DNA from: Archilochus colubris
Taxonomy: Eukaryota > Chordata > Aves > Apodiformes > Trochilidae
Direction: 5' to 3'
Assembly (NCBI GenBank): GCA_023079485.1
Contig: CM041084.1
Coordinates: forward strand, 71,271,709 to 71,335,708
DNA length: 64,000 nt
Positions 37,234 to 50,669 of the stretch are shown in pieces (position 1 is the stretch's first letter; every line of letters begins with the position of its first letter). The position numbers and the translations under genes are program-made. The notes beneath the pieces are model-generated. The model saw only the letters and a list, made by a program, of their open reading frames with translations, was not told the DNA's origin and did no database searches.

Positions 37234-37339
37234 TCTGGAAAAATTTCAATATTTATAATTTATTAACAGCATCAGCTAAATAATATGACATTGCTGGAGG
37301 CGGGGGGGGGGAAGGAGGCAGCTACATGCTACTTGACCA

Positions 37340-38040
37340 GGAAGGCTAAGTGAATGAAGTCCTTGTCAGTAGCACCTCTGTACCTGGCAAGTTCATGGAG
37401 CATGACCTCCTGGAAACTACAGTTAAGCACATGGAAAATAAGGTGATTGGTGACAGCCAATGTGGCTTCACTAAGTTCAAATAATGTCTGACAATTTTGG
37501 TGACCTTTTATGTGGTGGGGTTGCAGCACAGTGAAAGAGAAACTGAGATAATCAACCTAGGTTTGTGCAAAGAGTTAAACACTATCCTGCATGTCATCCT
37601 TGTCTCTGAATTTGAGAGACGTGGATTTGAGAAACTGACTACCTGGCTAGCTGGATGGTTGCACTCAAAGTGTTTCTGTCAATGGTTCAATGTTCAAGTG
37701 GACACCAACGGTGAGTAATGTTCCTCATGGTTAGTATTGAGACCAGTGCTGTTTAACATATTTGTTGGTGAAATGGATGCTGGGCTTCAGTGTACCCATA
37801 GCAAACCAAATGCAAGGTCCTACACAGGGGCTGGGGCAATCCTAAGCACAAACATAATCAGGGCAGAGAATGGACCGAGAACAGCCTTGAGGAAAAGGAC
37901 TTGTGGGTGTTGGTTGAGGAGAAGCTCCACATGAGCTAGCAATGAATGCTTGAAGCCCAGAAGGCCAGCAGTATCCTGAGCTGCATCATCAAAGAAGCAT
38001 GGTCAGCAGGTCAAGGGTGGTTCTTCTACCTATTTGTATA
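37340..38040 (+). mobile_element. CR1 LINE fragment, RT active-site block deleted
   Basis: This is a forward CR1 ORF2 segment: CACCTCTGTACCTGGCAAG, GACAGCCAATGTGGCTTCAC, TGTTTAACATATTTGTTGG (the LFNIF region), then AAATGCAAGGTCCTACACAG (the KCKVLH region), GAGGAAAAGGACTTGTGGG and AAGAAGCATGGTCAGCAGG. Between the LFNIF and KCKVLH regions the block with FADD is missing, about 120 nt compared with 6673-7932. Stops and rearrangements break the frame. It is truncated at both ends. It represents a different CR1 subfamily from 10200-11833. Confidence 0.88.
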
Positions 38041-41000
38041 ACACCATAGTAGGCCATGATGGATTCATGTGTACTTTGGATTATGTACAGATTGCTTGCT
38101 CTGATGAATAGGCTCAAAATTTAAACTCGGGGCTGCCGGCTCTAGAGTTCTCAGTTCAGCCTTTTAATTGCAGTTGTAGCTGTAGTCCTACTCATTATCT
38201 CAGTGTTTGAATACAGTGTTCTCCAGTTATTTAAGAACAGACTAATTCCAGAAATGAGCTGTTAAGCATCCAAATGATGAGAAGGGAAATAACCAAGCTC
38301 CACTTAATAGTCCCATGACTCAGCTGATTTATTGTGTACTTTGGTATCCAAATTCAGCTCAAAGAGAAGTGTTTTCTATCCTGCATTTTTGCATAATGGC
38401 TTCCACGTGGCAGCAATTGCTAGGGAAGATACATTCTTCTTACACAAAATGGCTTTATACTTCATAGTACACTGCTAAGGAACAGGCTCTTAAGAGAAAG
38501 AAACAAAATGAGGATTTGGTCTGTGTTTCAAAGACTATGAATGCATTTGACATTAGATAGATGTCGGAAAGGCGCTGGCCTGGACTAGTGCCTCAGTCTG
38601 TAATGGAAACATAGATGCTTAATGAAGAGAGTTAGATGGGGCTTTGGCACATAGGATTTTTAAAAGTTCAGTTCTCAGAGCTCCTCTGAAGCTGAAGTCC
38701 AGCCTTGGCAGTGCTTGCTTGCTTGATTCCTGCTTGCTGCTTGCTCACAAACATCTTGGTTCTGTTAGGGCTGAGCAGTTAGGTTCCTAGTAAATCAATC
38801 CATGCCTAGATTCCATTCAGGTCTGCATGCTAATTTATCCTTTTACCTTCAATGCAGTGGACACACATGAAGTTAACATAATCACTCAGAAAAAGTGTTG
38901 AAGCAAGTGGAGTAGCAAAGAAGTTTGCTTGTTTCCTCCTGTAATTTACGTTTCTGAAATCTAACACAGGATGCAAGAATATGATTTTTACCCATGCCCC
39001 ATTGAATAGAGATGCATTTGACAACTGGAGTCTTTCCCAGACTTATGTAATTTTAAAAAACAAAGGCTTAGAAATAAATTGAATAATATACATTTTCTCT
39101 AGATATCATCTTCACAGAGCATAAATATATAAAATGTGCATCCTGGTTCACCTCTTTTCTTGTAATGATTTAATGGCAATTAATATTTAGAAACTACTCT
39201 GATCATTCTAAATAGAATGAACAAATGAACAGGACTATGAGGAAGCTACAGAATATATTGTATTGACTCCATAAAAATCCTATATTCCTAAGTAATAACT
39301 GAATAGGGAGACTACATTTTGGGAGGGTTTTTTTGTACTTTTTGTCTGTGTATTCAACACTGTTTTCTAGTTATTCTCCATTACTGAGAAATTATAAATT
39401 AAGAGTTCAAAACTATCATAACATTGATAGTAAAATAAGAGTTCAATGTACACTAAATTATGTAAGGGAGAAGAAATATGAGAATTATTTTATAAATTGT
39501 CATACATTCAGTTAACAGAATATTCTACGGAGAATGAGAATTCATTTACTAATGTATAATGTTATTAGAAAAGTAACTTGGGAGGACATGATTTTTTTTC
39601 AACACAACAAACTTCTCAGTAAGCAAGTCCTCATCTCATCTCATTTTACTAGAAAACTCTTTCTTTTGATTCTTTCCCCATATCTAACTATTCACATTCT
39701 GGGTTTTTTCCCTCCTTCCAGAAGGATTGCAGCCTGCAGTGGGAAGGTCATGGGAGAAGAGACTAAGGAGGAAGGAGTGGTAGAGAGGAGCAGTGTGGGC
39801 TGATTACTGCTCCCCCTTCCCCCTTTCTCATGAGGCTCTTGGATGGATGGATGGAGGTAGAAGCATCAAGGATGAAGGAGAGAAGTTGAACCTGCGAAAA
39901 GGTGGGAGTGGAGACGGTGTTTCAGTTCCTGTCACTTTCTTACCATCCAAATCTATTTTAATTGGCAAGAAATTTAATTTTCTTTGGATACAATTTGTTT
40001 TGTACATGACAGTAAATGGTAAGTTTTCTTTATTCCTTAGTTTTTCTACCTTAGTTTTTCCCCATCTTATTGAAAAGGAGAGTGCGACACTGTCTAGCTA
40101 GGCATTAGGCAGCTGGCCAAGGCCAGCCGACCATTGCTTCTGTTATTCTCTGGAGCACGACTTGAAAAAATTAACAGATTTTGTCTAGCAGTCAAGCAAC
40201 ATTCTGCATTTGAAATGCTTCTATTTAAATGTGAAACTTAATGCATGTTTCTCTCCTTCAGATTGAAATAGAGGGTCTGTGGGAAAATACTGAAACAAAA
40301 CTTGACTGCAATTTTATTTAAGCAAAAGGAAGTCGAAGTGCACCCGTGCTTTGATGTCATACATATAAAGTCTCTTATTCCTAGAAATAAAAATATCTCC
40401 CAGTTTTGATAAAAGTGGGCATTTTAGCTTGTAGAACTCAGCTCTTACTATATACTTGTCATTGAAACAGTGTAAGGTCAGCTTGAAAGAAAATTAAAAA
40501 ATTACATAGGTAAGAATGTGAAATACAGAACTAATTTGGGAAACAATTATTAACTGACTTCTGGGCTAAAAGTTTCATGGGAAACAAAAGTGCTCCTTTT
40601 AAAACACAATGACAGTCATTGTTTCTACTGTAATAAAACTTGATCAAGACAAAAGCCACATGCATTTCTCTCTTCTTCACATGGTGACACAACAGAAAAT
40701 GAGAAAACTCTCTTAAAACAGCCACATCTTGTACATTTACATGACTAGTCAAAATACTTAAGATTAACTCAAAAAATGGTGATTTTCTGATGAGACAAAG
40801 CCGACTAGTGACCATGCTGCTGCCAGTATGACTTGGTTTTTGGCCTCATTTATCCTTCATTTCAAATTCTCACTCTTCTGGAAATATTAAATGGTCTGGA
40901 TTCACCAACCAAGGGTGGAAGCTCCACAGGCAGCCGACCAAACCATTTAAAGGCTCATATTTGTTAATTTATTATTTTGTCTTTTTCTGAGAACATTGTG

Positions 41001-41550
41001 TAACTCAGCTTTTGAATGTACAGGTTTCAAAAGCCTGAGTTCAGAGTAAGTGAGTGTTTCATTTGTGTGTCAGAGAGAATGAGATATATATTTGTTATGC
41101 ATAAGCTTCTCTGAGGATTAACAACTCTGTATTGGCTTCTGTTCTTACTCTGCTGCAGTAATATTTCCTGTCCATTTGGCTTTAGAGGAATATTTTCTCT
41201 GGCTGTTTTGGCCATCATGTAATAGAGAAATCTGCACACTTCTCCAGGTCAGATTCAGACATATAAAGCTGTGCCCAGTAGCACCTTTTCCACCATTGTA
41301 ATCTCACTGCGCAGAGAGCTGATTTCAAGTAAATCTGTCACTAGCTAACATTGGTTATAAAATTTTAAAAATGCTTTATGTAAGCATGTATTGTACTTAT
41401 GAAACAATGTACTGAAGTAATGGTAATTATTACAAAAATAGTAGTAACCAAATATTTTATGCAAAAGAAACACCAGAAGTGAGGAAATTGTTTAACTCTA
41501 AGGATTTAAATGCCCCACTAGTTATGCCAGAAAGCTATAATTATATAATA
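38041..41550. other. AT-rich non-coding stretch
   Basis: No gene was seen. It holds an imperfect CTTG repeat (about 38708-38744), a short GGAT repeat (about 39841-39855) and a segment at 38310-38470 with TGACTCAGC and CACGTG motifs that might be regulatory but cannot be supported further. Confidence 0.55.
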
Positions 41551-41664
41551 ATAATAAAAAAACAAAACCAAAATTAAAAAACCCCCCCCAAAAAACCCAA
41601 AAACCAAAGAAACCTCAAACCAACCAACCAAACAATCAATAAGAAGAACCAAAAAAAAAACCCA
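41551..41664. repeat. A/C-rich low-complexity tract
   Basis: About 114 bp consist mostly of A with CC to C8 blocks and some AACC tetramers. Its complement is T/G-rich and resembles the tracts at 5905-5982 and 11667-11760. No flanking element was recognised. Confidence 0.85.
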
Positions 41665-44600
41665 GAGAAAATTACACCTGATAATTTTTTTGTTTGTTTT
41701 TCAGAGGCAATTATTATAAGAGCCAAATTCCTAGAGAATTTACCAGTAGCTGCTAAATACTCATGGCCAAATTATAAACAAAAAGACAACCAGTGCCTTG
41801 GCAGAAGGAACTATGTTACTGAAGATGAATCAGACTGGTAATGCCTGACTGTTACTTAATCTGTGTAAGCAAATGACCATTTAGATGGAAAATATAGGTA
41901 AAAGTAAAAATATCAGTACATTTTAAAATATTTTTTTAGCCCAAATGTATAGCACAAATTATAAAGTGAAAAAATATTTTTAAAGCTGAGGAAATTGAAA
42001 AGGTCAAGGTTATCTTGTTTTTCTGGAAAACCTGATCAAAAAGACTGCAAATATCTGTAGAAAAAAGCATTCACTGAACAAAAATTACTATCTCTGATGT
42101 TTCATAGAAAAATGTATGAAAAGAGATTCAGAAGACATAGAATCTTAGATCTAGAATACACCTGTTATAAATGAGTATTTATGAAAAACTTTGACATTAA
42201 TATAGATTTATTGCTTAGTAATTAATATTTGTATTTTTTGCACAGGGAGAGTGATCTCCTTTTGGAAAGATCCTGTTGTTGCTGTTCACTTGGCCCACTG
42301 ATCTTACCAAGTCTCTGAAGACTCTCAAAGACCTTCAAGGAAATTAGGAATTATGTTCTCTTAAAGAGATAATATGTTCAGTCTATAAAGAAAATCTAAA
42401 GACAAAGGTTGTATCAAATATTCAGTTTCAAATATTTGCATTTTCCCTTCATGCAGAAAAATAATTTGGAGTCAGTATACTGTGCTGTAAGAATTCAGTT
42501 CTCACTGGTCTTTTCTAAATAAAGACTTCTCAGATAAAATAAACAATCAAGTTTTATCCATTGCACAATATCAAATTTGCATTTGCTTTCCAGTTGCTGT
42601 GTTAGACAGATGTAGGTGAGATTACTCAGTTTTCTTGCAGAGAAATGAAACAATCTGATAACATTATAAAGGCTGAGTACTCCATTTTAATGTTTTATAG
42701 ACAAGTAAAAAACCACATTAGATTATTATTAGGGATATAAATTATTATGCCACTTTGACACATAGAACAGACCACCTTTTACTTAGATGAACTGATCAAA
42801 GGTTTCAGATCATTTGTTCATAGAAATAACCTATGACATCAAACTTCAAGGTTCTGTCATCTTTCCTTTACATTATCCCATACTTCTGTGAATATCAATA
42901 CATGAAGATTGTTAATATAATAAAATATATAAAAGGAATGGGATTTCAACAACCAGTGAGATTCACTTGTCTTCTAAAGACTGTTAGAATCAGATTTGGA
43001 TATAGCTAAAAACATCTAGAATACATATTTTGGCTACTCTGTCTGCACTGGAAAAACTCTGTTTCCTTAGAGGGCTTTGCAAATAAATGATTCTAGTTTA
43101 ACACTGCTGAAAACGAGAACCAAATATTTCTTCATCAAATTGTCTCTCTCTTAATAACAAGAGGGGGCAGTGTTTTGAATGTGATTTCTGAAAAGTAATG
43201 AAGATGCTGTGGGAAACTGAAATTGGATCATGTGCTGACTAACTTAAAGAGAAACATACAAAGCGGTTGAAAACTAAGCTGCTTTTTATTTGGACAAATC
43301 TTGAAAAAATAATGGAAATTATATTGTCCTCCAAAGACTTATCAATTTTACTTCAAGTAAGGCATACAAGAATAAAGGAAAGAATTCCAGACCTAACTAT
43401 ACAAATAACTGGTTCAAAAAGACAGTAGGAATAAATAGGGAGTCTACGAGGACTGTAAAAAGAGGGATCAGCAAAGAAAACTCCATCAGGGAAGTGTTTC
43501 AAAAGATGTTTTAACAAATAAAAGCTTCTCCAGCTATATAAAGAAGAGCAAGGAAAGCAAAAGTGAGGTGAGTATAAAGTGGGCATATGTTGGAGATTAT
43601 AAATGAACAGGGAACTGGACAAATATATATATAAGCATTTTTGCCTAAGTTTCCAGTAGAATAATGGTGTCCGACAATATCTTTCCTACAGAGATTGCCC
43701 ACACTGACACAAAAGCCTTAATTTTCTTCACTAAGAAAAATGAGTGTAGTAATTATATCACAGTTGCTTATTCATATGTATACCTATTTATGGCAACATA
43801 TTAAGCTAATTTACATCCAAGCACATTCCATTTTACCCACTGTTAATAGCCTGAGATTACGGTGGTTGTTGAGAATTCAGATCTCTCCTGTTTCTTTTTT
43901 GATGTTAAGAATCTCCAAATTCACCCTGCTTCTCTTGGGTAGATTATTCCTCACTTTTAAATCAGTGAAAGTATTAATCAGCTTTTCCAACTGAATGAGT
44001 CTGAATTCCTTAGTTTCCTGGCCCCTTAAAAGCCAAGTTAAAAAAAGACCCAGCAGGCTGCTAAATTGGTGATTTGAAGCTTCTTGCTTTTCCCCATGGA
44101 GGAGTGAAAAGGTGTATGGGAGGAGAGATCCTTCTCTTTACACTCTGTTTGTTCAGCAATATAAAAGCAAAGCCTCCTGAGAGCTGAAGCCTACTCTTTC
44201 AATCGTATACCTCCTTTTGAAAAAAATACTAGCTCTTGTTGTATTAACAGAGGTTATTAGTTATCCTTTTAACTGTTACAGGCTTCAGAATAAAATCCCA
44301 AACTCAAAACAGAGCAGTTATAGCACAGCAGATAATGTGCTGAACAAAGACACAAACTTCCATACAGACACGCAGTGTGTGTGTAGACAGACATTACATA
44401 TCCTAGAAACATCTGAATTTAAAAGATTACAGTACGTTCTTGCTGCCTTGTTTCAGGTTTTTGTTGTTGTTTTTTTTAAGGGCAGTTTGTGCCATAAGAA
44501 TTTTGGATACAGAAACTGTCAATTTAAAAAATCTGTTAAAGCAGAAGCCAAAAATATTTTAACTTCCTCAGTAGTTTTCAGATGTTTAAGGATGAACTGG

Positions 44601-46656
44601 TTCATCTCTACTTCTATCTAAACTGAGGAAAAAATAGCATATTTAATCACATGTCAAGGAACAAAGGTGGTTGGTTTTGCCCCCCATCTATCACTGGGAA
44701 AAAATAAACTACATTATTTTTAGCCAACATTCAATAATAAGCAAAGCATAAGAACAAATTCACCATAGTTAAGGAGATGGAAATAGTGAAAAATGGCATA
44801 AAATAAGAAGTTCCTCAGTGTCACCAGAGCATTCCTGACAGCTTTTTTCATGAGTTTTTCTTAATCCGCATCAGTAAGGTAAGAAAGGGGTTACTTAGGA
44901 GGAAGGACAATATTATAAAAAAAAGCAAAAGGTATAAGCTGAAGAACTTTATGGTAGAAATCAAAAAGATGAGTGCTATTGAAAGTAGAGGTTTCTGAGA
45001 ATTTAAAAAAAAAAAAAAACGCCAACGAAACACTGTAATTAATTTTAAGACAGATTTTATTTGGTCTGTGAAAGGAATTAAATGGAGCTGTTGACACCGA
45101 TTGCAGAGAATTGCCCTTGATAACTCAGACAACTGTTTCCATCTCTATTTGGTTATGACATACTACAGGCAGGGTTATTGAAACCACTGCTCACTACAAA
45201 TTTCTATGGGAATTATTTCATTCACTTGACCTCAGCAACTCCTCCACACCTTCTGCACCATTCAGGAGTCTGTGGAGAGAGGGTCAGCAAGGAAGCAATA
45301 AAATCCGCCATAAGATCTGGCTCTAGGTGAGATGGCTGATGGGATCAAGAAGTTTGTTGTTTTACTGAGTCTACTTTTTGCTTTGTTAAAGACTTGTTAC
45401 CTCACCTAAATCACTTCTCATAAACTATTGAATGATAACCAACTGACTTCAGTGTAAATTAACTTTAATCTTTTAAGGACTATGCAAGAGCAATCCTAGT
45501 CCACAGGGAATCATTTAGTGACATAAATGCATTATTTTGGGGGTTAGACAGACTTCTTAATAACCAGCATCTAAATCCCTGTAAATATCCTATTCTTTTC
45601 CTTTCTCTGAGCTATACCAAATTTCCAGAATGCTTTTAAGGTGAAACCTTTCTGCTAGGACAAAGAAATGTCATGGCTCCTTTTGTAGAAGATGCAGCTT
45701 ATTCCAATTCTTTTTCTACAAGACTCTTTTCTATTTACTGCTGGGTTATTGCTTTCAAGCCCAAAAGCAAACACATTTTATAGAGCTCTCCATATGCAGT
45801 ATTATTTGTTAAAGTTCTTTGGAAACAAGATGCTTATTATTGTTGCTACTATTTTTTAGCAGTAGTAGTACTACTATTTCATTGAGATTTTGAGACAAGT
45901 TTAAAAAAATCCAAAAAAACACACTCAGCACACCCAGCATTAATTTCTCTACTAAGGGAATGAGATAAAAAAATAAGCAACTTATAATATTATGACATGC
46001 CCTGGTAATGTGTACTTGCTCTAACAGACAACAAAAAAGGTGGTCTGGCAAAATCTGTCCACAAAGAAAGTGAATTTTATTGGTTGGCTCCTCACTGCTC
46101 AGAAGGAAGCAGTGAGGTTGCGTGGTGCCTGCATACCGGACGCTGAGGCTCTTTCTGTTCCCAGAAAGGGAACAGAAAATCTTAAGTCTTAATGTTTTGA
46201 CTCCGGTGTTATTCTTGCATTTCCCAGAATTAGGAGTCCACCAGAAGTCAGCTAGGACAAGTGTCTGAGGCCTCATTCCCTGTCAATGAATGGAAGGCAG
46301 AGCTTGCTGCCTACTGAGCAGAGGGGTGAGGAGAGAAGGGAGCGAGCCGGTTGGCTCTCTGCATGGGAGTGGTTGCCCTGCTTTCACTCCTCTGCTGAGA
46401 TGGGGACAATGCTCATGGCTCCCTCCAAATTGCAGTTCCTGGAGCTAAGTGATCATTTGTTTTAAAAGAAGAAAATGCCAGTAATATTCCAGAGCTCCTG
46501 GTGTGAAGGAAAATCAGAAGACATAAGCCCAGGGGGTCCAGTAAATAAAGCAATTTGTAAAAAGAAAACCAGCACTATTTTTAAGTGTCATGGGGGTTTT
46601 CTGGGGAGATGAGGAAAGAGAGCAGAACTGAGGACAAGAAAGATTGGTTTTTTAGT
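41665..46656. other. AT-rich non-coding stretch
   Basis: No gene was seen. The longest frame (44217-44621, 134 codons) opens with TTG, lacks an in-frame ATG near its start and matches no family. The patch at 46130-46420 is somewhat richer in G+C but holds no recognisable exon. Confidence 0.55.
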
Positions 46657-46679
46657 TATATATATATATATATATATAT
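46657..46679. repeat. (TA)n microsatellite
   Basis: This is an exact alternation of T and A for 23 bp, a likely length-variable dinucleotide repeat. Confidence 0.95.
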
Positions 46680-49600
46680 TTAAAGAATCTGCAGGTGGCA
46701 ATCCTGTGCAAAAGGCTGAGATATATTCAAGGATATTCTTGCATATTGTGCCTTTGCATACATAGGATGGGACTATGAATGAAAAATTAGTCTGTATAAT
46801 GCAAAATAGAGGAATGGCTTTTCCTGTTGTCTTGCATGCAGAATCAGAGCCAGCTGATTGGATTTTTCCCCTATGTACACATAAAATTTTTTTAAAAAAC
46901 AAGCCAAAAGCATAATTTTAGCTGTCCCCTAATGTGCAGTCAATAATTATCTCATGAATTGTTTTTATGTGCTATTAGTTCGTTTGAACACAGAATTTTG
47001 AGAGCCTCAAACATTTTTGTCTTTGTTCACCCATTAGCACCAAAATGCAATTTCTAAAAGGCTTTCTACAAAAACCCAAGAAAACCAAAATCAGTTATCT
47101 GAAGACAGTGAAAGCAGATAATTTAGAGGGAATATGGAGATGTCAAAGCACATATTATTTGACTCTGATAGATGTTATGAAAACAATAGGGATATGCTTA
47201 GAGAGGAGGAAATTATTTCAGGTTAGAGATAAAAAAAAGTGTCAGAATCTTAAGTTCATATTTTCTTGAGTAAAAAAAGCAAATAGCATGCAATTTCCTT
47301 ATTTCTATTTCTTATTAAAATTTCCTCAAGATTTCCTTCAGTGTTTGTATTCAAAAATCACAAAAATAAACTTGAAAGTCATCAGGTTTCAAACAAACAA
47401 ACAAGAAAGAAAAGAATTCCAAACTTCAGTATCTCATTCTTTCTAACACAGAAGAAAACTTGTAGGATTGCTGAACTCATGATGTTCTTGATTATACAGA
47501 CAGACAAGTGAAAAACAAATTAAGCTTTCTGAAATGTCTGAAGTTCTGCGTTCAGTCTGTTTCCAGCCAGAGGCTTTATGCTGGACATAGAAAAATGTTC
47601 CATTCTTCAGATAAGCATTATAAAATAAATTGCCATTTGTTACTTCTCTGAATTTGTGCATTGCAAAAGACAAGGTAAAACAACATAACAATAAATACTC
47701 TTCCTTAAAATAAAGCAATTTTACTGTTTCTTTTTCCATTCTTTTGTGGTTAAAAACAGACCCAATAGAGACATTTTTTTAATGACATTTAGTATTCAAT
47801 GCATCTTGACAATGCAATATATTTGACCGTAAAATGTCTGCAGTCCTTGGAGCTTTGAGAGCTTTGGATAACTCTGTAAAGTTATGACTGCATATATGAG
47901 TGAGTTTTAATTAAATTAGTAATGGTGCTCTGTGATGGAATAGAACAAAACAGTACCTTGAAGCCACAGCTTTTACCTGCAAGTATGACTACATTCAGCC
48001 CTCGGAAGTCAATGAAAAGAAACACCTCCTCAGCCAAAAACAGAACATACAATCTCACTCTATCACTTTGACTTCTGGGGGGAAAAAGGAAAGATTTTTC
48101 TATTGCAATGTGACTGTGTAAACTTTGATGCTGAATAATTGAACTACTTGTGAAAGTACAGCAGTAGGTGTAATCTGTGTGCCAAGCTATTGGGAAATGC
48201 ACATCTAATTTTATATGTGTCTTATACCAGGCAAATTATGTCAAATACAGTGCATATTACCTAAAAGAATATTAACATTAGAGCCATAACTGCATAGTAC
48301 ACAAATGATCAGGAAACTATTGTACAGCCATTCTGATGGCACTTGCTCTTCAAAATGGAAATAGGGCACAGAGTGCCGATTTCACCTCTTGTATTCCCAA
48401 AGTTCTACAAGGCTATTCTACAAGCTGCTGGAGAAAGAAGCTGTGATCAGACACCCTGGAACAGAACCTGAGCCAATAGTATCCAAATTTTTACAATACT
48501 AACTTTCCAACAGAAAGTTAAACTTCCTTTTAAATTTAGGATATCTATGACAATTGCATCCAAACTTAGATCTCTGAAATTGCTTCTTTAGTTGCCTGTA
48601 TTTAGATTCATAGGAATCCATAAACCCTTCACATCACAGGCAAAAAATCTTCCCATTAAATCAATTAAAAAAATACATATCTTCTGTTTGGACTTATTGC
48701 CCAGACAATGGAATGCAGCTGAAAACCAAAAATAATAAAAAGTATTAATTCTTTTGGTTAGTTTTATAGAAATACTCAACTATTAATATCAATTTGATTT
48801 AAGATTAATAGAAATTTTGAATTTAGACAAACCTCCTTAAAAGTTCACCTGTGGCTACTGCTATATGACTATTCATATGAAATAACTCCCATGTTAAAAT
48901 ACTGATGTCCAGATATGAAACCTATTTGCAAATACTATGCCTGTTCCTAACAGAAATACTAATTTGTTCATGTTACCAGTACTTGTCAGAAAATAGACAT
49001 GCATTAAGATTTATAGATCAACCTGCTCCGGAAAATAACTCTGTTCCTCTTATTCCAACCAGAAAAAGATGTTGTCATATGCTGTGATACTATTGTTTTT
49101 CTTCTTAAAGAAAACAAGAAAAAAGAGAATAATTTTATTCTTTCTTAACTTTGCTAAAAGAAATTTATTTACAATTCCTCCCTTACACTGGTCCGAAAAA
49201 AGATAATTTGAGACTTAAAATATTTATCATTGAGGAGATATTGTCTAACAAACACTGTAATTCCCTTAAGAGATAAAATTCTTTACTGTTCTTATGTGCT
49301 TAAGTTAAATACGTCCTTTTTTCTATCAATTTTGTACACAGATCATTCTTACCACAGGAATTCGTGAGGCATATCAACTATTGTGCCATAATGTAGATAT
49401 TTTACTTCCTAACCTGTTTACCTCAGTTATATTAGAGAAGAAATGTTGTACCTTTTCCTAGGAGTTAGACAAAGTGTTGTGACTATATGAAAGTTTTGAA
49501 CAAAATCTCGGAGTATAAATGCCTTGATTCTTTAATGCTTGAGGTGTTAGAAATGATCAGTTTAAAGTCCACTACAACACCATAGTAGTTAGTACGCCAT

Positions 49601-50669
49601 GGTAAACTATGCATCAAAAACTTATTATTCCCTGAGATCAGATGCACAAATCAGCTTCATTAAAGATGGATTGTACCCAACATTTAATACTAATAACTGT
49701 CAGACTCCCTAGATTGTCTGATTTTCTCCCCTTTAATTCATTTTAATGAGTAACTTTTGGAACCATAGAAAAAATATTGGATTAAAGCATAAGAAGTTCT
49801 GATATTGCACTTTTAAACAAAGCACTGTATTCAAGAGGAATCTATGCATTGTATTATTGCAATATTTTACAGTCTTAAAAATTTATTTATTTATTTCATC
49901 AAGCATCAGTAGAGCTCTTCTTAAATCTTCTTTCACAAAACCAAGCTATGATGATGATGAAATATTTATTAATGAAAAAAAATATATACCAATCACAGAA
50001 AATAGTTATTTGGGCTAAAATACATAAAAAAGCTACATACACATGGCTCAGGTGTAGATTTATGCATAAATGCTGACCAGATAAAGATCTGGCATTCCTG
50101 GGTGCTGCTTTGACCATTAGTAGCTATTGCTATGCCATAATGTTTTGGCACGTAAGACATGTAGGTATGTGAAAATAAGTTTGAAAACAGGAACCAGACT
50201 TCAGCTCCACACACACATCATAATATTTCTTCCTTCTCATTTGCTCTGCTATTTCCCTCCTCCTTCCCTTTGTTTTAAATGTATAAACATTTTTTAATGT
50301 TTTTTTTTAGTGTATAAACATGCTTAGGGAAACACTATCTACATGTAAATACCAGGAAACTAATCTGTAATTTCTTTGCTTCCACCACCGTGGTGCAGAT
50401 GGTTGGTTATTTCACATGCTAGTTTTCATCATTAGTGCTTCCACTGCTGTTTCCCTCTCCTAATCTGCTGCAAAAGTTCCTTGTGGACAACTGCAGTTTT
50501 GCTCGTGATATTACTAAGCACATGGTTCCTGCTACAAACCCAGGATACATGCAGGAGCAAGCAAAAAGACTGTAACCTTTGACTTGCAGGTTTAATCTGC
50601 TTAAGAACATAATTTTCTAAAAAATTTTATATTCTTAACAAGATAATCACAACATAGTGCTTCATGGAA
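46680..50669. other. AT-rich non-coding stretch, nothing recognised
   Basis: It contains a short (CAAA)n run near 47391-47406 and a TTTA run near 49881-49896. No coding, RNA or transposon feature can be supported. Confidence 0.6.

Noticed and set aside
36337..37258. Overlapping Cys/Pro/His-rich frames on both strands
   Set aside because: They lie wholly inside the non-coding LTR and reflect its high G+C content.
44158..44621. TATAAAAG followed by a 134-codon frame with a signal-peptide-like start
   Set aside because: The frame opens with TTG, no in-frame ATG lies near, no family is recognised, and a TATA-like string is expected often in AT-rich DNA.
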